A stretch of 64,000 nucleotides of DNA, taken from positions 62,001-126,000 of the forward strand of contig JBOEGZ010000002.1 in NCBI GenBank assembly GCA_050633705.1. The letters are read 5' to 3'. The notes below the pieces were generated by a model, which worked only from the letters and a program-made list of their open reading frames with translations, was not told where the DNA came from and searched no databases. The position numbers and the translations under genes are program-made. The DNA comes from JAJFHI01 sp050633705. GTDB lineage: Bacteria > Pseudomonadota > Alphaproteobacteria > Rhizobiales > Hyphomicrobiaceae. Positions 9,257-18,682 of this stretch are shown piece after piece (positions within the stretch are counted from its first letter, which is position 1; every line of letters begins with the position of its first letter).

Positions 9257-10078
9257 TCAAACTCTTCGAATGACGACATCAACGTAAGCAGATGGCACAG
9301 CCAATGTCCCATCAGTTGCAACGTTAAAGTCATGAAGGAGTGCACGAAGATCTGCTTCTAGAGCGTCCGCCTCGTCTCCAACTGCTGCAAACGCCTTGTG
9401 TATGGGACCATAGTACGTCCGAAACACATCGATGAAGTGATCAGCCGATCTGAACCGGAAGATGAACTGACGCTGCGTAAGCGAAAGGGAACTTGTGACG
9501 CCAGAGAAGAGATCTTGCAGGTGCTGTTCGGTACCCCACAAGCTCGGTGGCTGAAGTCCTGGTGGCGGCGGCACATGCTTGCCAATGACTTTGAAGACCT
9601 GGCCGATAAAGCCTTCACCGATCCAGTTCGACATGGCAATGGTTCCGCCTGGGCGGCAAACGCGGCCAAGTTCGCGAGCAGCTTGCTCCTGGTTCGGTGT
9701 AAACATGACGCCGAATGTCGAGAGGACCACATCGAAACTTTTGTCAGGGAACGGCAGGGCTTCTGCATCAGCTACCTGGAAGTTGATTTTGTGGCCTTCC
9801 GCATCTGCGCGGCGCTGTCCAGCTTCAAGTAGCGACATGACATAGTCTGTTGATGTGACGTCACAGCACCGACGAGCTGCGGCTAACGTGGCATTGCCAT
9901 TGCCAGCTGCAACATCGAGCACCTTTGATCCGGCGCTTAGATCGGCGGTTTCGCAAAGCTGCTCACCTACAATCTGGAGCATGGTTCCAAGAACTGAGTA
10001 GTCTCCTGAACGCCACGTGGCTTGCTGCTTTTGTTTGATCGCCGCTAAGGACGGAAATACCTGCTCTATTTGGTTCAT
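9257..10078 (-). CDS. Class I SAM-dependent methyltransferase
   Basis: 273 residues from the ATG at 10078, chosen because AAAGGAAAAG precedes it; a further in-frame ATG at 10093 would add five residues. Motif I is VLDVAAGNGNATLAAA (Rossmann-type SAM site), followed by the acidic end of strand 2 and NFQVADAEALPFPDKSFD, typical of UbiE/COQ5-like small-molecule methyltransferases. The substrate is not predictable. It lies 64 bases behind the secreted protein gene at 10143-10790 on the same strand, so the two probably form one transcript. Confidence 0.88.
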   Translation of the reverse strand: MNQIEQVFPSLAAIKQKQQATWRSGDYSVLGTMLQIVGEQLCETADLSAGSKVLDVAAGNGNATLAAARRCCDVTSTDYVMSLLEAGQRRADAEGHKINFQVADAEALPFPDKSFDVVLSTFGVMFTPNQEQAARELGRVCRPGGTIAMSNWIGEGFIGQVFKVIGKHVPPPPGLQPPSLWGTEQHLQDLFSGVTSSLSLTQRQFIFRFRSADHFIDVFRTYYGPIHKAFAAVGDEADALEADLRALLHDFNVATDGTLAVPSAYVDVVIRRV

Positions 10079-10142
10079 AACTTTTCCTTTCATTGAATGG
10101 GAAGGGGGGCATCGCTGCTAATCAGCATCGAAACTTGCTGGC

Positions 10143-10790
10143 TCATTTCTTGAAGATTGCGTGCTGCCATAACCGGCAGGTGTTCGGTCCTGGCGTACCA
10201 TCGGCGCGCGCTGTACCCGGCATAGGCTTTGGAATGCTCACGTCTGTGCACCCGCCGCGATAGGTTGACAACATATCCGCCGTACGATTTGCGATGAGCG
10301 GGCCATGGTCGTTGACGACGAGATGGACCTCGGCGTTGGTGGGCGATTTGAGCCCGTTGTTAAACCAAGCGCCGGACAGTTTGCCGGTCGACTGATAGGC
10401 AGCGAAGTGGCCAGACCCATCTTTTGCTGCGATGATGCCGCCAGCATAGCCGACGTCCGAACTAACGACTTTGCTGCGTTTTAATACGTCCTTGGAAGAG
10501 CACGGACTTTGAGAGCATTTGTCAGGATCGTTAATGACCACCAGCCACAATGTATAAACGTTACCCGGCTTCAGACCTTCGGTATCCAGGCTCGCAAACA
10601 GTCCGTTGTCCGTCTTGGCGATGTGAGCTGCTGCGCCGTTCACGGTCTGGACATCGCCGCGTGAGGGATGCGTTTCGACGGTCTGTGCTTGGACCTCTGG
10701 CGACTGATTGCCTGCCTGCACGGCTATTGTTGCGGCTGTCAGAGCTATGGCAGATGAGATCGCAGCAGATTTTAACCGACATTTCAGCAT
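10143..10790 (-). CDS. Secreted protein of unknown function
   Basis: 215 residues with a signal peptide (about 1-26: basic start, hydrophobic core, cleavage near AVQAGNQ). The mature part contains a beta-rich domain with NVYTLWLVVINDPDKC and EVHLVVNDHGP, a Cys pair in CSQSPC, and two later cysteines (GGCTD, NTCRLW) that could form disulfides in the periplasm. I do not recognise an enzymatic motif; the fold may be CHRD- or SOD-like in feel but this is not established. Divergent from the winged-helix/TPR regulator at 10949, whose start is 158 bases away, making this gene a plausible target. Confidence 0.75.
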   Translation of the reverse strand: MLKCRLKSAAISSAIALTAATIAVQAGNQSPEVQAQTVETHPSRGDVQTVNGAAAHIAKTDNGLFASLDTEGLKPGNVYTLWLVVINDPDKCSQSPCSSKDVLKRSKVVSSDVGYAGGIIAAKDGSGHFAAYQSTGKLSGAWFNNGLKSPTNAEVHLVVNDHGPLIANRTADMLSTYRGGCTDVSIPKPMPGTARADGTPGPNTCRLWQHAIFKK

Positions 10791-10948
10791 AGGTTGGTCT
10801 CCCCGTTTCCTTCCCGAACCCTTTGCCCGAGATTGAAATTAGGTATGACGCAACAGGCGCGGCCGTGCTTGTCGGTTTTTGGAAGATTGCTTGAGGATTA
10901 CTAGGGGATTGTCATAAGCTGACCGAAACACTGTCAGGAACGGTAACC

Positions 10949-12550
10949 TTGCCTGGAAAAATCTATACGTTTGATAACTTCACATTGGACACACGCCGCG
11001 CCGAACTGCGCAGGCGAGATGAGATCGTTCATGTCGAACCACTTGTGTTCGGCTTGTTGACTTTTCTCTGTGAAAACCCCGGGCGTGTCGTCAGTCGTGA
11101 TGAGATTATCGAAGCGGTATGGAACGGTCGGTTTGTATCTGACACGGCAGTTTCAGGTGGTATCAAATTCGCCCGAAAGGCTTTGGATGACAGTGGCGAT
11201 GCGCAGCGTTTCATCAAGACTGTACGAGGGCGCGGCTTTCTATTTGCACCAGATGTGAATTCTAATCATCCAACGGCTGAGGGCCCGGCAGGTCAGATCG
11301 AGGTGCTCTCGGGACCTTCGCCGCTCTCGACACCCCCTTCAGAACAATACGATGTCATCGGCAATCAGCCATCCATCGCGGTGCTTCCCTTTCAGTTACT
11401 TACCCAGGTTGACCAACACGGTCATCTTGGTGATGCCGTTGCCCAAGAGATCATTCTGGAGTTGTCCAGGCTTCATTGGTTACTTGTTATTGCTCGAGGT
11501 TCCTCCTTTGTATTTCGCGAGCCGGAAGTTGACGTCAGATTGGTAAGCCAGCGTTTGAATGTCCGCTACGTTCTTGCCGGCACGCTGTCAATCCAAGATC
11601 AGACGAGCATTGTCGACGTTGAACTTGTGCAAGGCTCAGATGGACATGTCATTTGGGCTGAACGCTTCGAGCAGTCGCTTGGGGATTTGCTCATCCTCAA
11701 ATCGACTATTGCTGCCAATATTGTCGGTGTCATTGAGGCGCGGATACGATCTACAGAAGTGATGAAGGCGAGGCGTCTGTCAACAGAAGCCCTCGATGCT
11801 TGGTCAGCCTATCATCAAGGGCTCTGGCACATGTTCCGTTTCAGCAAAAGCGACAACAGTGCGGCATCGGAGTTTTTTACGCGCGCCATCTCTCAGGATA
11901 GTCAGTTTGCGCGCGCCCATGCTGGGCTTTCGTTTACGCATTTCCAAAACGCATTCCTAAACTTCACGGGTCAGCGGGATGCCGAAATACGATTGGCGCG
12001 GTCTCACGCTGAAAAGGGTTACGAACTCGACCCCTTTGATCCGTTCGTGAACCTGACTGTTGGGCGATCGCTTTGGATTGCGAACAACCTCGATGCGGCA
12101 TTGCCTTGGCTCGATCGCAGTATCGAACTCAGTCCAAATTTCGCATTTGCGCTCTATAACAGAGCCCTACTCGGATTGCTTTGCGACGATGCAGAACAAA
12201 GCGAAGGACAGTCAGAAAAGGCCTTGGCTCTGAGCCCGATTGATCCACTTAGCTATGCTATGATGGGCACGCGTGCATGGGCCAACATGATACAAGGCAA
12301 TTGGGATGTTGCCGCTGACTGGGCGACGCGTGCGGCACGCGTGCCGAATGCGCACTTTCACATAGATGCAATTGCGGCAATTGCCCATCTGCAGAACGGT
12401 CAAAAAGAACAGGCAGCCGCGTACATTCGAAACGTCCTCAGCAGCCAATCTAAATTCAATCAAGCTGATTTTTTTCGGGCATTTCCGTTCGCCAATGCAG
12501 AATTCCGCAACCTGGTCGCAAGCGCCCTGTCGACATTAGGCGTAGACTAG
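10949..12550 (+). CDS. Winged-helix DNA-binding regulator with TolB-like and TPR domains (CadC/adenylate-cyclase-type)
   Basis: 533 residues from a TTG start, with AGGAA upstream; no in-frame ATG exists nearby. Residues 1-105 form an OmpR/CadC-type winged helix (KIYTFDNFTLDTRRAELRR, then VSRDEIIEAVWNGRFVSDTAV and IKTVRGRGFLF). Residues about 140-270 match the TolB-N-like module common in these regulators (PSIAVLPFQLL, LAGTLSIQDQ, VIWAERFEQSLGDLL). The remainder is TPR repeats (e.g. AISQDSQFARAHAGLSFTHF). No transmembrane helix is visible, so it is probably a cytoplasmic one-component regulator. The input signal is unknown; the adjacent divergent secreted-protein/methyltransferase pair is the likely target. 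Confidence 0.88.
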   Translation: MPGKIYTFDNFTLDTRRAELRRRDEIVHVEPLVFGLLTFLCENPGRVVSRDEIIEAVWNGRFVSDTAVSGGIKFARKALDDSGDAQRFIKTVRGRGFLFAPDVNSNHPTAEGPAGQIEVLSGPSPLSTPPSEQYDVIGNQPSIAVLPFQLLTQVDQHGHLGDAVAQEIILELSRLHWLLVIARGSSFVFREPEVDVRLVSQRLNVRYVLAGTLSIQDQTSIVDVELVQGSDGHVIWAERFEQSLGDLLILKSTIAANIVGVIEARIRSTEVMKARRLSTEALDAWSAYHQGLWHMFRFSKSDNSAASEFFTRAISQDSQFARAHAGLSFTHFQNAFLNFTGQRDAEIRLARSHAEKGYELDPFDPFVNLTVGRSLWIANNLDAALPWLDRSIELSPNFAFALYNRALLGLLCDDAEQSEGQSEKALALSPIDPLSYAMMGTRAWANMIQGNWDVAADWATRAARVPNAHFHIDAIAAIAHLQNGQKEQAAAYIRNVLSSQSKFNQADFFRAFPFANAEFRNLVASALSTLGVD

Positions 12551-12699
12551 CTTAGCAACTCAACTTCGCGCTTCATGGCCGCTGTTTAGAGCATACCGGA
12601 AGTAGGGATGTCGCACTCTTGAGTATTGTCCAAATCGATTCAGAAAATATCAAGCGAATGCATGCATCACATGAGTTTAAAATATGCAGCGGACATCGC

Positions 12700-14496
12700 T
12701 CACTCTGGCAAAGAAAACGCAATGAGCGCGCTGCCGGAGGGCGTGCGAAGCAAGCTGTGACCACCCGCTGCTACTGCAATAAACTGCGTGCTGCCGACAC
12801 GGTAGCTAACCGGTGGCGCGTTAACGCCGGCGCCAGCATTGAACTTCCACAGACGTTGTCCATCTTTGGCATCAAAAGCACTGAAGTGCCCGTCACCCTC
12901 GCCCATGAATACAAGACCACCCGCCGTTGCCAACACGCCGCCAATCAAAGGTTGGTCGGTTTTAATCTGCCATCGCAACTTGCCACCTGCCCAAGTATCG
13001 ATCGCTGACAACGTTCCCCAACTCGGTTCATCTTTGGCAATCTCTGTCAGGATGAATGTCACTGGACCATTTGTGCCTTGCCCAATCTGGGTGCGATACT
13101 TAGTTGGCTTGTGAATACCAGGAATGAACACAAAACCATTGCTTGGATCGAACGATACTGGTGACCACGACGCCCCACCCCATGACCCAGGTGCTGCTGT
13201 CACGCCCTGTGGTGTTGGTGCCTTGAACATGTTGAATTGCGGCACAAACGGCTCGGAACGGTAGAGCAGACGGCCATTTCGGCGATCGTGCACATAAAAC
13301 CAACCCGTCTTACCCGCGACCCCCACGGCTGGTACCGATGTGCCTTTGTGGTTCACATCAAACAATACTGACGTGCTGGCAACATCATAACCCCACAAAT
13401 CACGTGGGACTTGCTGGTAATGCCATTTCGTCATCCCTGTCTTCACATCAACCGCAACCAAAGAGTTGGCATAAAGGTTGTCACCTGGCCTCAGATCCGC
13501 AACGTCATTTGGTGATGCGTTGCCGGTTCCAACAAAGATCAGACCCAGTTCAGGGTCGAGTGAAGGCGTGCTCCAAATCGACGTACCTCCAATACGCCAG
13601 GCGTCCTTATGCTTAGAAAGTGCGGTTTTTTCAGCTTCGATATCGCGCGGCAACTTTTCGCCGTCCTTGGTCACGGCCCTCATGTCGCCGCTCCAATCCT
13701 GTCCCCGCGTGCTGTGCCAACGCCACAATTCTTTGCCGGTCTTGGCATCATAAGCCGCCACAAAGCCGCGCTTTCCGAGAAATGTTGCGCTTGACGGAGC
13801 TTTGCCCGTGCGCACGTCACGGAAGATGTTGTAATAAATTCCGTAACCGGCAGACGTGACGCCGACAATCACCATGTTGTTGTACACAAGCGGTGCCATT
13901 TTAGCCGGCAGCCTGTCGACATTGGCACGCAACTTTTTCTGCTCATCCTCGCTCAACCCTGCAAGATCCTCCGGCACCGGCTGTGCCACCAGTGCCTGCC
14001 AAGCAATCTTGCCAGTGGTTTTATCAAGTGCGATCAGGCGACCGTCGTTTGTCGCTTGATAGATATACCCATACCCAATCGCGGCACCACGGTTCGCCGG
14101 TCCGCCAGTCCCGCCGCTCGCGCGTTCCGGGCGAGATTTGTGCTTGTAGCGCCAGATCAACTTACCAGTATCAGCGGCGAGCGCGACGAGATCATTGCCG
14201 GGCAATGTTACATACATGACGCCATCGGCAACCAACGGTCGTGCTTGAAAAGATCCCTTGCCTCCATGTTGATAAATCCAACGCGGCGTCAATTGACCAA
14301 CTGTTTTGGTATTGATGGCATCAAGAGGCGAATACCCCTGGTTTGCGTAGCCATTGCCAGAACTGACCCAATCATCCGAGCCCTTGCCCGCAGCCAACAA
14401 GCGCGCATCGTTAACAGTCTGCGCCTTAGCGTAAGTCGTAGGCGCCGCCAATAACAAAAGGCATGCAGTCAATTTAATCAGTTTTGCAATCGCCAT
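12700..14496 (-). CDS. PQQ-dependent dehydrogenase-like quinoprotein with altered catalytic positions
   Basis: 598 residues with a signal peptide (about 1-26) and an eight-bladed propeller built from repeats such as VVALAADTGKLIWRY, VAAYDAKTGKELWRW and VAVDVKTGMTKWHYQ. It is therefore a periplasmic PQQ-type dehydrogenase by family. The usual metal-site Asn (GTGNASPND) and a Lys in VAGKTGWFYVHDR are present. The segment that normally reads D-x-W-D-Y carries DLWGYD (W368, G369), so the usual catalytic Asp appears to be Gly. The Glu normally found in the G-x-E-x-G-x-R-G block is also not obvious (SAGYGIYYN instead, followed by an insertion). It stands alone, with no cytochrome next to it. Confidence 0.85.
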   Translation of the reverse strand: MAIAKLIKLTACLLLLAAPTTYAKAQTVNDARLLAAGKGSDDWVSSGNGYANQGYSPLDAINTKTVGQLTPRWIYQHGGKGSFQARPLVADGVMYVTLPGNDLVALAADTGKLIWRYKHKSRPERASGGTGGPANRGAAIGYGYIYQATNDGRLIALDKTTGKIAWQALVAQPVPEDLAGLSEDEQKKLRANVDRLPAKMAPLVYNNMVIVGVTSAGYGIYYNIFRDVRTGKAPSSATFLGKRGFVAAYDAKTGKELWRWHSTRGQDWSGDMRAVTKDGEKLPRDIEAEKTALSKHKDAWRIGGTSIWSTPSLDPELGLIFVGTGNASPNDVADLRPGDNLYANSLVAVDVKTGMTKWHYQQVPRDLWGYDVASTSVLFDVNHKGTSVPAVGVAGKTGWFYVHDRRNGRLLYRSEPFVPQFNMFKAPTPQGVTAAPGSWGGASWSPVSFDPSNGFVFIPGIHKPTKYRTQIGQGTNGPVTFILTEIAKDEPSWGTLSAIDTWAGGKLRWQIKTDQPLIGGVLATAGGLVFMGEGDGHFSAFDAKDGQRLWKFNAGAGVNAPPVSYRVGSTQFIAVAAGGHSLLRTPSGSALIAFSLPE

Positions 14497-14669
14497 ATCA
14501 AGTCAAACCTCCGGCTGGCCGCTTCGATAGTTGGGCTTGTTCCGCCGAGCGAGCGTGCAGGATTGCATAACATAGGTCAACTCGACCGCACACCAAAAGA
14601 CGTCCCTAGTTGGGCCATGGCAAACATTGGGTTCGAAAACTTTTTTCAGAAAAGCTGTAACGACATCGC
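14497..14669. other. Upstream region of quinoprotein; no gene seen
   Basis: Noncoding stretch between the quinoprotein start and an integrase remnant. No clear promoter or repeat was identified. Confidence 0.4.
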
Positions 14670-14900
14670 CTATGTGACGAATTCAGATAATTGCTTACGA
14701 CCTTGCAAAGCCATTCGCGATGCAGTTACGGATGGCGCGTGATCATCAACATGATGCGCGTAAATTGACGTCACCGAGTTTGATGAGCAGCCCAGCATCC
14801 CCGTAATTGTTTGCTCGCGACATGCCAACTTGTGAACCACCGTTGCAAAGCTGTGACGAAAAAGATGTGCGCTAGAACTTTCGTTGCCACGGTGCACCAT
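14670..14900 (-). pseudogene. Tyrosine recombinase (phage integrase) C-terminal remnant
   Basis: A short minus-strand frame carries SAHLFRHSFATVVHKL, the HxxR block of tyrosine recombinases, and SNSVTSIYAHHVDDHAP, which matches the segment with the nucleophilic Tyr (SIYAH). The upstream catalytic domain is absent and the reading frame before residue 1 is interrupted by a stop and frame changes. This is a decayed piece of an integrase or XerC/D-like recombinase and marks a former insertion. No attachment repeats were found by eye. Confidence 0.6.
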
Positions 14901-15029
14901 TTTCGGTCACACGTGTTGATCGCGCTCCGATGGGCGGCACTTGTGCCAGGTCGCCCTGCTTCTGGACCATTTGGGCCTCTGATTGTGCTCAAACAATCTT
15001 CGTCGTTGCGCGCTATCTCACACTCAATA

Positions 15030-15914
15030 TCATACAATCTTTGATAACGCGGCACGGAGATGTTGCACAACGGTCGAAGAGCAGGTGCGTATGCGCTCGA
15101 GCTTTGCGTAATCTTCATGCACAATCATCCAAAACGAACGCTTAAACGAAATCTTCTCTGGAAGAACCTTGACCAAGTCTTCATGACGTTCAGCCATAAA
15201 GTCATGCATAATGCTAACACCGGCGCCATTCAAAACAGCCTGCAATTGAACATGCACACTCGTACTTGTCAGATGCGTGCGGAATGACCGATCGAGCAGC
15301 GGAATGTAATCCAATTCCTTGTCGAAGATCAGGTCTGGTACATAGCCGATACCACGCAGGTGTTTGAAATCCTCGACTTTCGTGACCGGTGGGTGTTGCG
15401 CGAGATAACCCTTGGAACCGTAAACGTGTAGCTTGTAATCAGCTATTTTTTGCGTTTTCAGTCGGCCAGATTCGGGTCGAGATACGGCAATGACAAAATC
15501 AGCTTCACGCTTCGACAGTGAAAACCGACGCGGTACTGCAACAAGCTGCAGCTCGAGCTGTGGGTAGGTTTCACAAAGCTTCTGCGCCGCTTCAACGACA
15601 ATGTAAGCTGCAACGCCTTCAGGCACACCGATACGAACCGTCCCGGCCAAGGTATCGCGGTGACCACCTATTGTGTCCTCGGCCATCACCGCACCGGCTT
15701 CAATTCTCTCCGCGATCGGCACAAGTTCATGACCTGCTTGGGTGAGCGTATATCCGCCCGGTGATCTGTCGAAAAGTTTCGCATCTAACGACTCTTCCAG
15801 AGAACGAACGCGACGCGAAACCGTTGCGTGATCGACGCCCAACCGCTGCCCGCCGGCGCTCAACTGCCCTGTGCGCGCCACAGCGAGGAAAAATCTATAA
15901 TCGTCCCAGTTCAT
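15030..15914 (-). CDS. LysR-family transcriptional regulator
   Basis: 294 residues from the ATG at 15914; a start 39 bases further up would add a stretch that does not resemble LysR N-termini. Residues 1-60 are the canonical helix-turn-helix (MNWDDYRFFLAVARTGQLSA, then GVDHATVSRRVRSLEE), followed by the two-lobed effector domain. It is divergent from mmsA at 16028, with a dyad in the 113-base gap, so control of the valine/isobutyrate operon and of itself is likely (inference). Confidence 0.9.
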   Translation of the reverse strand: MNWDDYRFFLAVARTGQLSAGGQRLGVDHATVSRRVRSLEESLDAKLFDRSPGGYTLTQAGHELVPIAERIEAGAVMAEDTIGGHRDTLAGTVRIGVPEGVAAYIVVEAAQKLCETYPQLELQLVAVPRRFSLSKREADFVIAVSRPESGRLKTQKIADYKLHVYGSKGYLAQHPPVTKVEDFKHLRGIGYVPDLIFDKELDYIPLLDRSFRTHLTSTSVHVQLQAVLNGAGVSIMHDFMAERHEDLVKVLPEKISFKRSFWMIVHEDYAKLERIRTCSSTVVQHLRAALSKIV

Positions 15915-15937
15915 AAATGCTCTTCTCGGGCGTGTTA

Positions 15938-15955
15938 TTGTGCATATGTGCACAA
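15938..15955. promoter_or_regulatory. Probable operator between the LysR gene and mmsA
   Basis: Perfect 7-bp inverted arms TTGTGCA and TGCACAA separated by TATG. The site lies 23 bases upstream of the LysR start and 72 bases upstream of mmsA, a usual place for LysR autoregulation and activation. Confidence 0.5.
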
Positions 15956-16027
15956 TGGATACCCGAAAACGTTGCTTTCCGCCAGTGCATTTTTAGTGAT
16001 AGGTCTCAATCAACAACGGAGGCGTCC

Positions 16028-17524
16028 ATGACAAACATCGGTCATTTCATTAACGGAAAAATTGTTGACGGCACGAGCGGGCGAACCGCCGACGTCATGA
16101 AACCCATGACTGGTGAGGTGCAGGCGGCTGTCGCTTTAGCAAGCGCCGATGAAGTCAACAGTGCCGTTGCCAACGCGAAACAGGCACAGCCCGCATGGGC
16201 AGCCCAAAATCCACAAAAACGCGCGCGAGTGATGTTCAAGTTCCTACAGCTCGTCGATCGCGACAAAGAAAAGATTGCACAAGTGATTGCCAGCGAACAT
16301 GGCAAGACCATACCTGACGCCCTTGGCGACATTCAGCGCGGGTTCGAAGTTGGCGAGTTCGCCTGTGGCATCCCACACCTTCTAAAGGGCGAACACACCG
16401 AGGGCGCTGGTCCTGGCGTCGACGTTTACTCCCTACGCCAACCGCTTGGTGTCGTCGCCGGCATTACGCCGTTTAACTTCCCCGCCATGATCCCGATGTG
16501 GAAATTCTGCCCGGCGATCATGTGCGGAAATGCCTTTATTCTGAAACCATCTGAACGTGACCCCGGCGTTCCAATGATGCTTGCCGAATTGATGAGCGAG
16601 GCTGGACTTCCGGACGGCATATTGAACGTGGTCAATGGTGACAAAGAGTCTGTCGATGCCATCCTCGATCATGAAGACATCAAGGCTATCGGCTTCGTTG
16701 GCTCAACACCGATTGCAGAATACATTTACGCCCGTGGCTGTGCCAACGGAAAACGCGTGCAGTGCTTTGGCGGTGCCAAAAACCACATGATCATCATGCC
16801 AGATGCCGACATAGATCAAGCCGTCGATGCGCTCATTGGCGCGGGTTATGGGTCAGCAGGCGAACGCTGCATGGCCATCTCTGTTGCTGTGCCGGTTGGT
16901 GAGAAAACAGCCGATGCGCTGATGCAAAAACTCACTCCCCGTGTCGAGGCCCTCAAGATCGGTCCGTCGACAGACCCGTCCGCTGATTTTGGACCGTTGG
17001 TGACCAAAGAGGCGTTAGAACGGGTACAATCTTACGTAGAGCTTGGCATTAAAGAGGGGGCGACACTGGCTGTCGATGGCCGCGGGTTTAAAATGCAAGG
17101 CTATGAAGACGGCTATTATATGGGTAGCTGTTTATTCGACAATGTAACGCCTGAAATGCGGATCTACAAAGAAGAGATCTTCGGTCCTGTCCTCAGTGTC
17201 GTTCGCGCGAAGACCTTCGAGGATGGTTTGTCGCTAGCAAACGAACACGAATTTGGCAACGGCACCGCGATCTTCACCCGTGATGGAGATACGGCACGCG
17301 AATTTGCCTCACGCGTCGAAGTCGGCATGGTGGGTATCAATGTGCCAATTCCGGTGCCAATCGCCTATCACACATTCGGCGGTTGGAAGCGGTCTGTTTT
17401 TGGCGACCTTAACCAGCATGGTCCCGATGCCATACGCTTCTACACAAAAACAAAAACAGTTACCCAACGATGGCCATCGGGTATCAAAGAAGGTGCTGAA
17501 TTTGTTATGCCAACGATGGGGTAA
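16028..17524 (+). CDS. mmsA: CoA-acylating methylmalonate-semialdehyde dehydrogenase
   Basis: Converts (S)-methylmalonate semialdehyde to propionyl-CoA and CO2 with NAD and CoA, the last step of valine degradation; also acts on malonate semialdehyde. 498 residues, normal length. The ATG at 16028 has a strong SD (GGAGG) five bases upstream; an earlier in-frame start at 15917 would add 37 residues overlapping the control region. The aldehyde dehydrogenase fold shows AGITPFNFPAMIPMWKFCPA and the catalytic Cys in GSAGERCMA (C281). First gene of a five-gene plus-strand operon. Confidence 0.96.
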   Translation: MTNIGHFINGKIVDGTSGRTADVMKPMTGEVQAAVALASADEVNSAVANAKQAQPAWAAQNPQKRARVMFKFLQLVDRDKEKIAQVIASEHGKTIPDALGDIQRGFEVGEFACGIPHLLKGEHTEGAGPGVDVYSLRQPLGVVAGITPFNFPAMIPMWKFCPAIMCGNAFILKPSERDPGVPMMLAELMSEAGLPDGILNVVNGDKESVDAILDHEDIKAIGFVGSTPIAEYIYARGCANGKRVQCFGGAKNHMIIMPDADIDQAVDALIGAGYGSAGERCMAISVAVPVGEKTADALMQKLTPRVEALKIGPSTDPSADFGPLVTKEALERVQSYVELGIKEGATLAVDGRGFKMQGYEDGYYMGSCLFDNVTPEMRIYKEEIFGPVLSVVRAKTFEDGLSLANEHEFGNGTAIFTRDGDTAREFASRVEVGMVGINVPIPVPIAYHTFGGWKRSVFGDLNQHGPDAIRFYTKTKTVTQRWPSGIKEGAEFVMPTMG

Positions 17525-17533
17525 AGTGTTGTA

Positions 17534-18682
17534 ATGGACTTTGCGTTGACCGACGAACAAAACGCCATTTTCGACATGGCGCGGGCATTTTCCGACGAAC
17601 ACCTCGCACCGAACGCCGTTGCATGGGACCAGTCAAAAACATTCCCCAAAGACGTTGTTCAAAAATCTGCCCAACTTGGTATGGCCGGGATCTATGTTGG
17701 GGAAGAATATGGCGGCACGAATCTGTCGCGTTTAGATGCGACACTTATCTTCGAAGCCTTGTCTCATGGCTGCCCGAGCGTCGCGGCGTTCATCTCGATC
17801 CACAACATGTGCACGTGGATGATCGACATGTTCGGCACGAAACAACAACGCACCCAATGGGTCCCACAACTGTGCGCGATGGAGAAAACGGTTAGTTATT
17901 GCCTCACGGAACCCGGCTCTGGGTCGGATGCCGCGGCCCTTCGTACAAAGGCAGAAATAACCGGCAGCGAATTAAAACTTAATGGATCTAAATCCTTCGT
18001 TTCTGGTGGAGGCATGTCCGACCTTTACCTCGTCATGGCACGTACCGGCGATGACGGTCCCAAAGGAATTTCGACTGTGCTGGTTGAAGCCGGCACGCAA
18101 GGGCTTTCATATGGCGCCCAGGAAAACAAGATGGGCTGGAATTCACAACCCACCGCACAGGTTCAATTTGATGACTGCCGCGTGCCAACAACCAATCTAT
18201 TAGGTGAGAAGGGCAAGGGCTTTACTTATGCCATGCAAGGACTTGACGGTGGTCGCTTGAACATCGCAGCATGCTCGCTCGGGGCAGCGCAAGCAGCACT
18301 CGACAAAGCTGCACAATATATGCACGAACGCTCGGCTTTTGGAAAAAACATTTCAAGCTTTCAGGCCCTTCAGTTCAAATTGGCCGACATGGAAACACAG
18401 TTGCAGGCAGCGCGTGTTTTACTGCGCCAAGCAGCATGGAAACTCGATCACAACAGCCCGGATAAAACCAAATACTGCGCCATGGCGAAACGCTTTGTCA
18501 CAGACGCGGCGTTTAACGTTGCGAATGAAGCGTTGCAGATTCACGGCGGCTATGGATATCTCGCTGACTACGGCATTGAAAAAATTGTTCGCGATCTGCG
18601 CGTTCATCAAATCCTCGAGGGCACCAATGAAATTATGCGTGTGATCATTTCGCGCCAACTTTTGGATCAGACACGACCATGA
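17534..18682 (+). CDS. Acyl-CoA dehydrogenase, probably isobutyryl-CoA dehydrogenase
   Basis: 382-residue FAD enzyme that oxidises a short branched acyl-CoA. Signature blocks are YCLTEPGSGSDAAAL (FAD/substrate region) and EALQIHGGYGYLADYGIEK with the ILEGTNEI motif near the C-terminus. It starts 9 bases after mmsA. Position among valine-pathway genes supports isobutyryl-CoA to methacrylyl-CoA as the reaction; the sequence alone does not separate it from 2-methylbutyryl-CoA dehydrogenase. Confidence 0.92.
   Translation: MDFALTDEQNAIFDMARAFSDEHLAPNAVAWDQSKTFPKDVVQKSAQLGMAGIYVGEEYGGTNLSRLDATLIFEALSHGCPSVAAFISIHNMCTWMIDMFGTKQQRTQWVPQLCAMEKTVSYCLTEPGSGSDAAALRTKAEITGSELKLNGSKSFVSGGGMSDLYLVMARTGDDGPKGISTVLVEAGTQGLSYGAQENKMGWNSQPTAQVQFDDCRVPTTNLLGEKGKGFTYAMQGLDGGRLNIAACSLGAAQAALDKAAQYMHERSAFGKNISSFQALQFKLADMETQLQAARVLLRQAAWKLDHNSPDKTKYCAMAKRFVTDAAFNVANEALQIHGGYGYLADYGIEKIVRDLRVHQILEGTNEIMRVIISRQLLDQTRP

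Noticed and set aside
9094..9345. Minus-strand 83-codon frame after the methyltransferase
   Set aside because: Overlaps the 3' end of the methyltransferase in another frame; composition is not convincing.
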